This document shows positions 11,148 to 22,911 of a DNA stretch of 64,000 bases, in pieces. The notes below the pieces were generated by a model that was given only the letters and a program-made list of their open reading frames with translations, made no database searches and had not been told where the DNA came from. This DNA comes from Orobanche coerulescens. Lineage: Eukaryota; Streptophyta; Magnoliopsida; Lamiales; Orobanchaceae. The stretch is from assembly GCA_033398695.1 (NCBI GenBank), contig CM065815.1, forward strand, positions 99,104,501-99,168,500. Direction: 5' to 3'. The position numbers were made by a program, and so were the translations under genes. Every line of letters begins with the position of its first letter. Position 1 is the stretch's first letter.

Positions 11148-12695
11148 ATCCTGCTGAAGCTCCTTCTGAACTGTTAAACGAGCAAGCATCTGTTCCTGCA
11201 CGGACTTACGACTCAAGGCGTCGGCGACAAAGTTCGCCTTGCCCGGGTGGTAAAGGATCTCGATATCATAATCTTTGATTAATTCCAACCACCGTCTCTG
11301 TCGCATATTTAACTCCTTCTGAGTAAATATATACTTTAAACTCTTATGATCGGTGAATATCTGACAGGTAACGCCATAAAGATAATGACGCCAAATTTTC
11401 AAAGCGAACACCACGGCTGCTAGCTCCAAGTCGTGGGTCGGATAATTAACCTCGTAAGGTCTCAATTGCCGTGAAGCATAAGCAATAACCTTCCCATTCT
11501 GCATGAGTACACACCTGAGACCCTGTCCGGACGCATCACTATAAACCACAAATCCCTCCGTTCCTTGCGGAAAGGAAAGTACAGGTGCTGACATTAACCG
11601 GCTCTTGAGTTCCTCAAAACTCCGCTGACACGCATCGGACCACGTGTATTTCTTATCCTTTCGCAAAAGGTTCGTCAAGGGTTGAGCGATTCTAGAAAAT
11701 CCCTCCACAAATCGCCGATAATAGCCCGCTAATCCGAGAAAACTTCGGATTTCCTTAACATTCTTCGGAGGTAACCAGTCTCGGATAGCCTCCGTCTTCT
11801 GAGGGTCGACACAAACTCCGTCTGATGAAATTACATGTCCGAGAAAAGTCACTTCGGACATCCAGAACTCGCATTTGGAAAACTTTCCATACAGTTGCTC
11901 TCGTCTCAACACGTCGAGAACCTGATGAAGATGAACCTCGTGATCCTCTCGGCTACGAGAATAAATCAAAATATCATCGATGAAGACAACAACAAACTGA
12001 TCTAAAAAGTCGATGAAAACCCGATTCATTAACTCCATGAATACCGCAGGTGCATTAGTTAATCCAAACGGCATAACCACAAACTCATAATGACCATAGC
12101 GTGTTCGAAACGCCGTCCTCGCGATGTCCGACTCTCGAATCCGCAACTGATGATATCCAGATCTTAAGTCGATCTTGGAAAATACTGAAGCTCCCTGAAG
12201 TTGATCCAAAAGATCATCGATACGGGGTAAAGGATACTTATTCTTGATCGTCACCCTGTTCAACTCCCGATAATCAATACACAAGCGAAAATAACCATCT
12301 TTCTTCTTGACAAATAATACTGGTGCTCCCCACGGAGACGAACTCGGTCGGATATAACCCTTCTCGAACAACTCCTCAAGTTGGTTCTTTAATTCCTGCA
12401 TTTCGGTCGTGGCCATCCGGTACGGTGCCTTCGATATCGGAGACGTACCAGGCTCCAACTCAATCGTGAATTCCACATCTCTCTGTGGAGGCAAACCAGG
12501 TAACTCGTCTGGAAAAATGTCGGCATACTCCCTCACTACGGGAATATCCGTCAACATTACTGATGATTTCTCGGTTTTGGTCATGTAGCACCAATAACCA
12601 ACACATCCCTGACTGAGTAATCGCACTGCTTTCATCAAATTAATGACCTTACGAGCAGTAGGGATTACCTCCCTGAAACACACATTCAACGCCAT
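11148..12695 (-). pseudogene. Chromovirus 1 reverse transcriptase and RNase H
   Basis: This is a Pol fragment that makes cDNA from element RNA. The frame opens at 12695. RT motifs in order are LPGLPP near residue 65, the palm motif DYRELN near 140, [11 protein letters not shown] near 210 and the catalytic box FIDD near 240 (the YVDD equivalent). RNase H follows, with YSDASG near residue 387 and THDLELAA some 50 residues later. The thumb/connection region is complete. The open frame runs about 30 bases past 11148 into the LARD LTR; that tail is a chance fusion and is excluded here. Upstream it overlaps the protease frame, so a small frameshift near 12660-12690 is likely. Confidence 0.93.
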
Positions 12696-12999
12696 CGTCT
12701 GAAATGATAGTGATCATACGCTTACGGACACTAATGATGGCATCATGACGATCCATCCAATCAATACCCAAGATGACGTCGTCCCTCGGCAAATCTACTA
12801 CGATTAGGTCCGCGGGCCATACACGACCATGAAACTGAATCGGACAATTCTGAATCTCACGATTACCAATAATTCGTCTACCATCAGGTAGGCCAATGAC
12901 ATAAGGCTCACAATTAGTAGCACTACCTGCATTTAGTCTACTCAAACATGACTCGGAAATGAATGAATGCGATGCACCGGTATCAAAAAGGGTACACAC
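12649..12999 (-). pseudogene. Chromovirus 1 aspartic protease
   Basis: This is a retropepsin-like segment with the active-site motif DTGASHSF near residue 6, followed by a conserved DVILGIDWMD stretch near residue 70, typical of plant gypsy proteases. It cleaves the Gag-Pol polyprotein. It lies between the gag zinc knuckle (13300s) and RT. The start used is only the first ATG in the frame; the natural product would be part of the polyprotein. A stop or frameshift separates it from gag. Confidence 0.88.
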
Positions 13000-13057
13000 A
13001 GTTGAGATAGAATATCGAGTGTACCGAAATCATTCGGCCTCGGATCATCGGTCTTCT

Positions 13058-14355
13058 TCATCTCATAAATCCGGGGCTTGCTAGTCCCAAAGACCGACGC
13101 TCCGTCACGCGGCTATAGGCTCCACCTTTAGTCGCTCCCGCTGCTTTAAACGACGCTGATTGAGTGGCCTGATTCTGAACGGCTGACGGCTTAGGGGATT
13201 GAGATGACGTCGGAGGAGGTTTGGAGTCCCTACGGCAAAAACGGGCCCTATGCCCAGCAATCCTGATTGTGGCACGTGATCGCATCGGACATTTGGTGCT
13301 GAAATGGCCCTGTTCCTCACAGTTGAAACAGGTGATGGCCGAACTGGCCGCTCGTGACTGAGATTCCGCGGACTTAGACGCCATAGGAGGTCGCTCAGAA
13401 AAGCAGAGCCCGCACGAGGTTTCTTGAAAGTGGCCTGACTGCCGTCAGACTGATTACGGTTCTTAGACTTCTTGCCAGCAGATGAAGGTTGTTGCTTAGC
13501 AATCTCTTTGGCAGTAAGCTCGTAAGTAAGAGATTTCTCAATGAATTCGGCCAACGTGGTGCAATTATGATTAAGCAACTGTAGCCGCATACGAGGTTTC
13601 ATCCTCTTGCTGAAATACTTGATCTTGTTCGCCTCAGAGTGAATGATAGATGAGGCGAACGGAAGAAGTTCCTGAAATTTCTCGGCAATGGCGAGAACAT
13701 CCGCGTCTGATGAGGGGTCGGGAGTGAGTAACTCTGACAGCTTGGCCTCTCTGAGTGGGGCCAGATAATACCTCTCCATCATGAGAGTCTTGAACTGGTC
13801 CCAAGTACACGATCCTTCGGTGGGCTTCAACGACAACCACCAAGAATGCGCGCTCTTGCCCAAGTAGTAAGCTGCAACAGAAACTCTGTGTCCTTCGGGA
13901 CACTCTACCATAGCAAACAACTTCTCGAAATGCTCGAGCCAATGAATAATATCTTCCGACTCAGACGAGCCCTCGAAAGTCGGTGGCCTCTGGCGAGAGA
14001 TGTCGCCGATGATATTGCTCACATTCCTCTCTTGCCTCTGAGGTGGCGGCGGAGGAGCCTGATGATTTTGATTGACGGAGTTATGCATCGTCTCCATCAG
14101 CTGTGCCATCTGGGTCATTTGGGCCATCATGCCCTGCATAAAAGCGAGTGGGTCAACCCGGACACCTTCTGACTGAGCCGTGTCCCGGGTACGACTCCCC
14201 GTTAGTGAATGATCGCGTCCAGGTGAATGAGTGGCAGCGTCGCTGCTCGATGAATTAGCATTATTCCTCGCGTTTGCACGTGTATTCACACGAGCTCTCG
14301 GGATTCGGCCCACTCCACGCCTTCGTCCTCCTCGTCCTCTGCCAGCTCTTTCCAT
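13058..14355 (-). pseudogene. Chromovirus 1 gag with zinc knuckle
   Basis: Gag forms the virus-like particle and packages RNA. The ATG at 14353-14355 begins a basic MERAGRGRGG leader, which is conserved in the second chromovirus and supports this start. A retrotransposon gag domain lies roughly at residues 120-230 (IIHWLEHFEKLF, HSWWLSLKP). A CCHC zinc knuckle follows (CFNCEEQGHFSTKC, near 13290-13335), with a second degenerate cysteine motif. The 416-codon frame runs to 13105, but the zinc knuckle is in another frame (13058-13384), so one frameshift occurred near 13385-13400. A polyglutamine/proline stretch follows the acidic linker. Confidence 0.9.
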
Positions 14356-14804
14356 ACTGAAGTAGGAAAGTCACATGATGATTATATTTCCCGCATGAAT
14401 ATCACGTTATGATTATGACATGAGATGATGAAAATGAGCATACGCGCTCTAACACAGTGATTACATGAATGATTAACTGAGGTGACATGATTATCTTGAA
14501 CAAGTTAACATGATTAATGATTCGATCTTCCTGATCAACAACTGAACAATGAAATGAATTGAGTGATTAATGAATTAACCTGACCGTCCTGGTCAAAATG
14601 ACAATGATGATTGAGGATTGTTAACTGATGAATTATGAATGAATGATTATTGCCAGAAATTATACCATGGCATTAGAAATCTTACAGTTCTTGGTCTGAT
14701 TGGCTAGGCATTTGCACAGGTCACACGTGACACGAAAGTCTAATGATACTAGTCCGATGACGATGATTTCAAATGAGACATGACTTGGAGGGTAGTATTC
14801 AAAA
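14356..14804 (-). other. 5' leader of chromovirus 1
   Basis: This AT-rich untranslated leader lies between PBS and gag. No ORF or motif is recognised. Its homologue in chromovirus 2 is 51430-51906. Confidence 0.75.
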
Positions 14805-14820
14805 CCACTCTCCGATACCA
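14805..14820 (-). other. Primer-binding site of chromovirus 1
   Basis: The minus strand reads TGGTATCGGAGAGTGG, 4 bp inside the 5' LTR. It resembles the initiator-Met tRNA complement; the second chromovirus has the unmutated TGGTATCAGAGC form. Confidence 0.85.
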
Positions 14821-16478
14821 ACTCTGTAACACCCCAAACTAGGCGGATATTATAGTGCCGTGGACCCCCGACTAGGACCCACCAGGCGAATGAAAAAGGA
14901 TGAATTACACAGAGTAAATGTAGTACCGAACCACATTACAACATTAATTAATCCGATTAGGAGTTTCATACAACACACCCAGGATAATATAGAATACATG
15001 TGTATCTTATATGACGATAAAATACACGACACTGAATGAAATAAGTATTCAAACGGAATGTCTGCAGCGGAATAAATAAAGGAAACATAAATGACTGAAT
15101 AAATGACTGAAAGGACTGGGACCCCCTTCTAGTATCACTGGGACTCCCCGCCGTCGACGTGCTCTCCCTGTGCCTTTGCCTTGCCATGACCTGAAAAACA
15201 ATATCCCCAAACGGGGTCAGTTATACAGAACAACAACCCTCAAGGGTTGAAATTACACAATCATGATATATCTGAAGTTATGAAAAATCCTTAGTTATGA
15301 ATTACGCTGAAGAGGAGTACCATAGTACGCCCGTAGTGTTCTGTGCAAGTGTACAAGACGGATGACCGGACACACCCGTCCTTGTACCTAATTAGTCTCA
15401 CGGAGGTAAACGTTACTGTGTGCACAGTCCAATGTATCACTCCCAATACATGGCCATCATGTGCCCGACTAAAAATTCCACACATCCGCACTCGGCCACG
15501 CAATATGAACGCAGAAGGTCATATGAACGAGAATGACCATAATGAATATCAATGAATAATAATAACCTGGCAACGTCAAGAATGACTTACCGAGATGAAA
15601 GTGATAATGAAGTGATTGATAGTTTCAATGAAATGATTGGAACCGCCGTTCCTCGTTAATGAAGTGATTATTCGACAATTACAAGTCTCAATATGATTAA
15701 TACAATGATGAATGAGTTATGATTATGAATGATCAACAACAAAAGGAATGAATATCCTTTTAACCGAGTAAGAATTAACTTACATAATACCGATGAAGAA
15801 TGTCCTTCCACGAACAAATGTCCTAAATGAAGTGTCGGTCGCTCGAACAACCTTAATTCAATACAATTACCAACAATCCGTTCAATATATGAATTAAACA
15901 CGAATATAACGAACTCAAAACGTCGATACGATTAAACCAAGTTCATTGGGGCATTATATCGAACACTTTGAGGTCAACTTCGATTGATTACAACTAAACC
16001 TCAATAATACCAACCTCAAATCCCCAAGAAGTGTTTCAAACCAACAAAACATCTTCAATACGATCAATAATCCGTCATGAATATCCAAAAACGTGATTAT
16101 AACAACAATTAATCGAAAATCACCAAATCCAACTCGATATTCAAAGTGTTCTTGAATAATCCCTCAATAACCCAATGAATCCTTATACAAACTCATAATC
16201 ATATACATATCCCTTCATATAACATGATTATAACGTCAAAAACATCATACCTCAACACAAAATCGAAATCCAAGGTGTTGAAGGAATTACCTCTTGAAGA
16301 TCCAACCACTTCGATCCGAAGAACACGAGTTTAATCGAGTATCCAAGCTTCCCAAATGATTGAAGATGATGAAAAATACTCACTCAAATGATTGATGATG
16401 GCAAAATCTCTCCCTCAACCCTCTCTCTCGGATAAAGATGGAAAAATGAAGAAATGAGGTAAAATGACCCGGCCAAGT

Positions 16479-16489
16479 CCTTAAATACT
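16479..16489 (-). promoter_or_regulatory. Presumed TATA box of the chromovirus 1 5' LTR
   Basis: The minus strand reads AGTATTTAAGG and lies 8 bp downstream (element sense) of the last palindrome. It is mutated in the 3' LTR copy. Confidence 0.5.
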
Positions 16490-16497
16490 GCCGGAAG

Positions 16498-17139
16498 TTA
16501 CGGCCGTAACTCGGCCCTCTTACGACCGTAACATTCCAAGTCAACGGCCTTACGGCCGTAACCGGCCAACTCGTACGGCCGTAACTCGGCTTCTTCCGAA
16601 AGCCTGCCGACAGACTTACGGCCGTAACTGCTCCTGAGTTACGGGCGTAACCCGCCTTCGTCAAAAACATCCGCCGACATCCTTACGGCCGTACCCGCAC
16701 ACCTTACGGCCGTAACTCGGATGATACGGCCGTATCCGGCCAAACTTACGGGCGTAACCCGCCTTCGTCAAAAATGGCCAGGCATCCTGCCTGCAGCATA
16801 CGTCCATATCCGGCCAAGCCTTACGGCCGTACCTGCCTCGACTTACGGCCGTATGCCGCAACCCTTACGGCCGTAAGTCACCCTGGGTTGACAACACCTG
16901 AAATTTACTAACACCACTTACGGCCGTATCCTCCCCTTCTTACGGCCGTAACTCGCCTTCGGCCAAAATGCTCGGGCACTGCTTTGACGCGTGACGGCCA
17001 GAATCGCCACCTTACACTGCACTCGCACAACTTACGGCCGTATCACAAGACCTTACGGCCGTAAGTCCCTTTCGTCCAAAATGGCCTGAAAACAACGAAC
17101 CCTTGTTACGGCCGTAACCCAAAGTCCTTACGGCCGTAA
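16498..17139. promoter_or_regulatory. TTACGGCCGTAA palindrome array in the chromovirus 1 5' LTR
   Basis: This is the counterpart of 200-838. Starts at 16498, 16520, 16550 and 16573 repeat the 22/30/23 bp spacing seen at 200-276. Several copies in the 16980-17040 part are degraded. Confidence 0.85.
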
Positions 17140-17452
17140 CTCGATGCTGGCCAAGGTGAAAAAAATCCGATAACTCCAATTCCTCGCTACGACTGATGAA
17201 TGATCCGACATATCATACGAATGTGAAAATGAACAAGTCTAACACAAGCCAAAGATAATACTCCCATCTCGGTCTCTAAACGGAGGTGAAATGACAATCG
17301 GTAACTGATATACGATTACAACATGCCAACAGTGAACGCAAATGAATGAATCCTGAATGATGAGTGATTATTAATGAGTGAGAATTACTGAGTGACAATT
17401 ACAGACTGATAATTACTGAATGAAAACGAATGAATTACAACCGGGTATAACA

Positions 17453-18400
17453 CTTCATGTCATCTATCTCCTTTTTGGTGTCTTGGGACAAATATCCTTA
17501 GATAGTTGAATTCCACGTCTGTAAGGTAGAAAACCTTTCTTGGAATTATCCATGCTAAACTGCTTTAGCACTGTATCGATATAGGATGCCTGGGATAAGC
17601 ACAACATCCTTTTCTTACGATCACGAAAGATCCTGATTCCAAGGATATGTCCTGCTTCTCCCAGATCCTTCATATCGAACTGCTCAGATAGCCATACCCG
17701 TACGTCCGACAATTCCTTCACGTTGTTTCCAAAAAGAAGGATATTGTCTACATATAGTACAAGAAATACCAACATATTTCCATCGCATTTCTTATACACA
17801 CAACTCTCACTCAGACATTGGACGAATCCATATGACTGGACAACCTCGTCAAATCGAATGTTCTAAGATCTAGATGCTTGCTTAAGTCCATAAATGGATC
17901 TTTTAAGCTTGCACACTAAGTGCTCTTCTCCCTCAGTAATGAATCCCTCTGGTTGGCGCATATAGATTTCCTTGTCTAGACTCCTATTCAGGAATGCAGT
18001 CTTGACATCCATTTGCTAATGCTCCAGATCCAAATGCGCAGCTAGCTAAAAGAATCCAGATTGACTTAAGCATGGCTACTGGCGAAAATGTTTCATCATA
18101 ATCGATACCCTCTTTCTGAGTGTAACCTTTTGCAACAAGCCTCGCTTTGAAGGTTTCAACCTTCCCGTCACCTCCTTTCTTTTGCTTGTAGACCCATTTA
18201 CTCCCAATGGCTTATAAATCATCAGATAGCTCTACTAGCTCCCACACTTGATTGGAATCCATAGATCCCATGTCTGATTCCATTGCTACTTTCCAGGAGT
18301 CGGCATATTTATCTTGGATTGCCTCCTTGTAGGTCCAGGGATCTGATTCATCTTCGCCTGGGATTGAGTCCTAAGACTTCCCCACACCTATGAATTGTTC
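17453..18400 (-). pseudogene. Copia 1 reverse transcriptase (truncated)
   Basis: Copia-type RT in several frames. Motifs recognisable across stops are the CLTE-type N-terminal RT region near 18200-18350, a SPVA(M) stretch near 18090, and the catalytic region near 17720-17790. The catalytic box reads YVDN instead of YVDD, so the second metal-binding aspartate is lost. LGIRI and SQASYIDTVL follow. Multiple stops separate the fragments, and the C-terminus is cut by the chromovirus insertion. Copia 2 keeps YIDD at the same place. Confidence 0.85.
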
Positions 18401-18403
18401 TGG

Positions 18404-19240
18404 TTAATGAACAACCCTCCCATTATGACGAGGCAAATCCTGAGTTGGTGTAAAAGTTTCAGAGTCGATACGTGGTGCAGTGTTAGTTGGTGCTTGTACG
18501 ATTGGTATAGACGGAGTCTCGCCCCTCAGCTCTTCCAGAATTATCTCATTCATGGGCTTGTGACTAATCATATAATCCTCTTCCAGGAATCGGGCATTGG
18601 TGCTAACAATGACCTTCTGATCTTGGGGACTATAGAACAAGCCACCCTTCGTTCCCTTAGAATATCCTACAAATACTCGTACTTCTGTACGAGATGCCAA
18701 CTTGTCAGATTCCTTATTCAGCACATGTGCTGGAGTACCCCAAATCCGAACATGTCATAGACTGGGCTTTCGCCTACTCCACAGTTCTGTGGGTGTTTTT
18801 GGAACTGATTTCGAAGGCACCAGGTTTAGAATGTACGCCGCTGTTTCTAAGGCGTATCCCCAAAACGAAATAGGTAAATCCGAATAACTCATCATTGATC
18901 TAACCATTTCTAAAAGAGTTCTATTCCTTCTTTCAGCCACACCATTTTGTTGTGGAGTTCCTGGCGCGGTGAGCTGGGATGAAATCCCCTCATTTGCCAA
19001 GAAATCCAAAAACTCTCCAGTAAGGTATTCGCCACCAAGATCAGATCATATTGACTTGATACTCTTCCCATGACGCTTCGCCGTTTCAGCTTTGAAGTCT
19101 CTGAACTTGTCAAAGGCTTTAGACTTACGTCGCATCAAATAGATATATCCATATCTCAAATAATCATCTATAAACGTGATGAAGTATTCGAAACCACCCC
19201 TAGCCTGGATATTCATTGGACCACATGCATCCGTATGAGA
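18404..19240 (-). pseudogene. Copia 1 integrase
   Basis: This is an rve-type integrase core with C-terminal extension, in three frames. Recognisable parts are the segment with [20 protein letters not shown] (the catalytic glutamate lies in VAERRNR), the ETAAYILN stretch, and the copia-specific GYSKGTKGG/FYSPQDQK region. In-frame stops lie near 18755 and 19050. The first aspartate region (19200s) precedes the GAG-pre-integrase border. Confidence 0.87.
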
Positions 19241-19243
19241 TAA

Positions 19244-19492
19244 TTATAACACATTCTGAGCACGGTTTCCCTTGGTTTTAAAAACCCTTTTGGTCATCTT
19301 ACCTTCCAGACAGGATTCACAAATTGGAAATGACTCAACTTGGAGATCTTCCAATGGTCCATCATCTACCAATCTTTGAATCCTCCCAAGGTTTACATGC
19401 CCTAACCGTAAATGCCACATATATGTTTGGTTTATGCTTGAAGGTTCTTTTCTCTTTGTAGATTTAGACAAAGAGTTAAGTGATTTATGCAT
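19244..19492 (-). pseudogene. Copia 1 GAG-pre-integrase domain
   Basis: This contains WHLRLGHVN followed about 30 residues later by CESCLEGKMTKRVF, the HHCC-type zinc domain that precedes copia integrases. It is separated from the protease frame by one stop. Confidence 0.88.
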
Positions 19493-19498
19493 AGGAGT

Positions 19499-19900
19499 TT
19501 ATGCAGTATTAACAATATATAGTCCATCATTAAAATTACATTTGCAAATATATTCACCGTTTCTTTTCCTAATAATGGCATCATCATCAAAAGAAACTGA
19601 ATAACCATCGCATTTTAAGTTAGAAACTGAAATTAAATTCATTCTAAAATCCGGTACTAATAATACATTATTGAGGACTAATAATTTATCATTAATCTTT
19701 AACAGCACGACTCCCACTACAACATCCATAAGCCTGGAATAATCACCCCATTTGATGGTAATCTCGCCCGCACTAAGCTGCTTGGTTACCTGAAAACCAT
19801 GCGAGTCAAAGCAAACATGATCAGTGGAGCCTGAATCAACTATCCACGAAGCGGAAGAACAAGCTGCCAAACATGTTTTGACTACTAGTGCACGAGACAT
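19499..19900 (-). pseudogene. Copia 1 aspartic protease
   Basis: This is a 133-codon frame with the active-site motif WIVDSGSTDHVC near residue 20, typical of plant copia proteases, followed by a beta-rich region ending LKCDGYSVSF. It is the best preserved of the copia 1 domains. Confidence 0.88.
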
Positions 19901-20200
19901 ACCTTTCTTAAGAGCAGGGCAGTCCGCTTTTAAATGTCCTTTCTGACCGCACTTGTAGCACTTTCCACTTTCCCTTTGGATTTTTGTTCGCCTCGGGGTG
20001 AGGAGCCTTGCTTTTCACCTTGAGAGTTGCCACTTGCTTCTGTCCAACCTGCTTTTTCTTTTTTCCCCATTTGGGTTTGGAGGAAGTAGCACCGGTTGCC
20101 GCAAGAATATGATGATAACCTTGTTTGAAGAGACCTTCAGTAGATTAAAGCTCTGTCAGAAGTTCCGCCAAAGTATATGTCCTACGGTTCATATTGTAGT
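19901..20200 (-). pseudogene. Copia 1 gag C-terminal part with zinc knuckle
   Basis: Translating the minus strand across small frameshifts gives a basic linker and an intact CCHC zinc knuckle CYKCGQKGHLKADC near 19914-19960. This is the homologue of the degraded site at about 58826-58870 in copia 2. The segment is cut at 20200 by the tandem LARD and continues at 33824. Confidence 0.82.
20196..20200. other. Target-site duplication GTAGT of the tandem LARD (left copy)
   Basis: GTAGT precedes the LTR at 20201 and is repeated at 33824-33828 after the last LTR base at 33823. No duplication is visible around the middle LTR. Confidence 0.95.
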
Positions 20201-21062
20201 TGTAATACCCCCAATCCGCTCAGGGCTATTACACGCCGTAGACCCTTTCCTCAAGGATCTACCAGGCTGGTAACAACATAGAACAACTCAACAATGCCTT
20301 TAAGGCTAAAATGATTCAGTAGACCGATTTGGTCTTTCAATAATTACATACAACTCAATTACAATACATGCCCACGCAGGGGTCGAATACAACACGCTCC
20401 CATACAACGGGAAAAGAATACTGCAGCGGAAATAAAATACAACTAAACCGAAGACATCATACGGATCCTCGTGTGATTAGTATCGTTCATCTTTCATCAT
20501 CCTTCGTGCCGACCCTGTGTTATGCTCCAAAACCTGAATGCAAAAAATAGACATCCACCCCCCGAATACTCGGGGGTTAGCAAAACTCCACTGTTTTGCT
20601 AGTGCAAGTACAAGTGCAAATACGAGCCATACAATTCACATTCCACGAATAACAATAACCAGGAAATCCTCAAAAATCCAAACGTGACGAAAAGTACTTC
20701 CCGAGGCAAGAGTTTGGTAAAACATTCTAAAACCGAAAGATCACAATTCAAGGGAAACAATTTATAAAACAGTTTGAAATGCCATCGAGAGTTTTAATAG
20801 AAAACAATTTAGGATTATCAAATCCTTTTCTTTCAAAAATCAACAGGTCATGACCTCAAAGGTTTTGTTTTCGCAAATAAAACCAACCATAATACGCAAG
20901 GTTAAAAACCCACGTCATGCGTCCTCGACGGACATAAAATACACACACACCCGTGAAGTTTCACTCGTGAATCTAGGTCGAAGCCATTGGAATTCCCTCC
21001 GTGATCCCGTCGAACCCTCCCGAGGTGAGCAAACACATTCACAAAACATACACATCAACCTG

Positions 21063-21365
21063 TGAAGTTTTTACTCGTGAACCCAGAGTGAAGTCATAGA
21101 TTCCCCCGAGGCCCCGTCGGACCCTCCCGGAGTGAGTAAAATACATTCACTAAACATACACATCAACCTATGAAGTTTTTACTCGTGAACCCAGAGTGAA
21201 GTCATAGATTCCCCCGAGGCCCCGTCGGACTCTCCCGGAGTGAGTAAAATACATTCACTAAACATACACATCAACCTATGAAGTTTTTACTCGTGAACCC
21301 AGAGTGAAGTCATAGATTCCCCCGAGGCCCCGTCGGACCCTCCCGGAGTGAGTAAAATACATTCA
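21063..21365. repeat. 108-bp tandem repeats in LTR A
   Basis: There are three units with exact 108-bp spacing, each beginning TGAAGTTTTTACTCGTGAAC. They are repeated in LTR B (about 26517-26820) and LTR C (about 31969-32275). Confidence 0.9.
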
Positions 21366-22448
21366 CCACTCGTGAATTCCGGACTCACCCATTGGAATTC
21401 CCGTCGTGGCCCCGTCGAACCAACCCACAGTGAGCGAAGTAATCATGCACAAATAGCATATCACATCAAGGATATCCAAACCATTCACCCAGAAGCATCA
21501 AACACTTAGCAAAACACCACGTCAAACCACAATGCACCGAAATGAAACAATATACGTCCGCACGCAAATACCAAGTGCATCATCAACACCAAACATATTC
21601 ATAGGATTTACATAGTCACATACAACCCACGCAATTTACAAAACACACGCGTTTTGAAAGTGAGCCTTTAACGAGGCTAGCCGAAACTTTTGAAAACTCA
21701 TTTCAACAAACAAACAAACATACCAAGACGATCACCAATCATCATATCCACAAAACAAGAAATGTATGGACAAGGTACTTGCCTCGATATCACGAGCAAT
21801 GGAAAAATGAACGGATACGGCCGGGTAGCCCTCAAATTCCCGAACACTATCTAGAACGCGATAGCACCGAAATTACTACGGGAAAACACCACATGAATCA
21901 TCAATCACCAATGGAATTCAACATCGGAATCATCGAGCACCTATAATCCTTCGTAAGGAATAATAAAACATGATTACGACGAGAATCAAGGCCGGAAACA
22001 ACGGAAATCCCAACAAACTATCAAAGGGAACTCATTCGAACATTTAATCGAACATTAAATGTTCAAGACCCTTCAAGAACAAAGAAATCACCCCTCGGGT
22101 CGAACGAACCAAAGATACGAGTATCCAATCCGTAGAACAAGTTCAAAACAATGTTTATACAACAATTAATTGATTAAAGACGGATTGGAATCGAAATCAA
22201 AAAGGAAAAATCCCCAAATCTACAAAAACAAGGGTTCAAGCCAAAATACCTTGATTTGGATGAAAGATTCAAGTAGAGGTCGAAAATCTACAACAAGACT
22301 TGAGGTGGATGATCTCTACAAGTTTGGGAGCACACAAATCGCCCAAAATCGCCCTTAGAATCGCCTAGAATGGTAGGAGGAAGAAGAGAGGAGAAAATGA
22401 ATGTTTCTCCTCGAAAATCTGCTAAAAAGTGCAGAAAAAGCCCGTGTG

Positions 22449-22534
22449 CCGCGGCACAGGACAAGTGTGCCGTGGCGGGGCCAAAAACGCCAGAAATCAG
22501 CTTAGTGCCGCGGCCCAGCCGAAGTGTGCCGCGG
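22449..22534. promoter_or_regulatory. GTGCCGCGGCAC palindrome cluster in LTR A
   Basis: Core CCGCGG (or CCGTGG) starts are 22449, 22470, 22508 and 22529, giving spacing 21/38/21 bp. LTRs B and C have the same cluster near 27900-27990 and 33355-33445. Confidence 0.8.
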
Positions 22535-22911
22535 CACACGGTCTGATCCACTCCAACACCAAAAAGGCACATCGTGCAGTCTTAGCTATTTCGACCATAA
22601 CTCCTTCGTCTGGACTCCGATTGACTCACCGTTTGAACCATTGGAAAGATAACTTGATGCTTTATAATATTGCAAAGATTCAGAATTTCTGGAGTTTCCA
22701 AAAATTAATGGTGATTTTACAAAGTCGAACTCACACGTGAAAAAGTCGATTAAGGACACAGAACTCAACAAAACGACACCGAAACGAACTCGAATGACAA
22801 AAAGTGTAGAATTAATCATTCTCGTATTGACGAAACGGTCATGAGAAAGTCGTCAAAACGGACTTCCGCCAAAAAAAGAAATTACCGGAAATCGAAATTA
22901 CGGGTATTACA

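Larger units (their letters stand above)
1..17452 (-). mobile_element. Ty3/gypsy chromovirus 1 (Tekay/Del-like), nested and decayed
   Basis: This is a minus-strand LTR retrotransposon that begins beyond the left edge. In element sense (high to low coordinate) the order is 5' LTR (14825-17452), PBS, gag, protease, reverse transcriptase/RNase H, integrase with a C-terminal chromodomain, polypurine tract and partial 3' LTR (1-1151). Pol is split by the LARD insertion at 2698-11147. The gag-PR-RT-RH-INT order, the chromodomain and the LTRs above 2.6 kb fit the Tekay/Del chromovirus clade; the clade is inferred from known architecture. The right flank CTTCA (17453-17457) should be the target duplication, but its partner lies outside the window. 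The element interrupts the RT of copia 1 after 17452. Stops and a frameshift make it non-autonomous today. Confidence 0.9.
14825..17452 (-). repeat. 5' LTR of chromovirus 1
   Basis: This 2628-bp LTR starts TGTAACACCCC and ends GGGTATAACA. It contains the palindrome array 16498-17139 and a presumed TATA box at 16479-16489. The copia 1 RT sequence resumes at 17453. Confidence 0.94.
20201..22911 (-). repeat. LTR A of the tandem LARD (3' LTR)
   Basis: This 2711-bp LTR has a diagnostic start TGTAATACCCCC with GGGCTATTACACGCC. It contains three 108-bp tandem repeats (unit starts 21063, 21171, 21279), CCGCGG palindromes at 22449 and 22508-22529, and the shared U3 module near 22591-22740. A polypurine tract (minus-strand AAGGAGGGTAGAA) follows at 22912. 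Confidence 0.94.
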
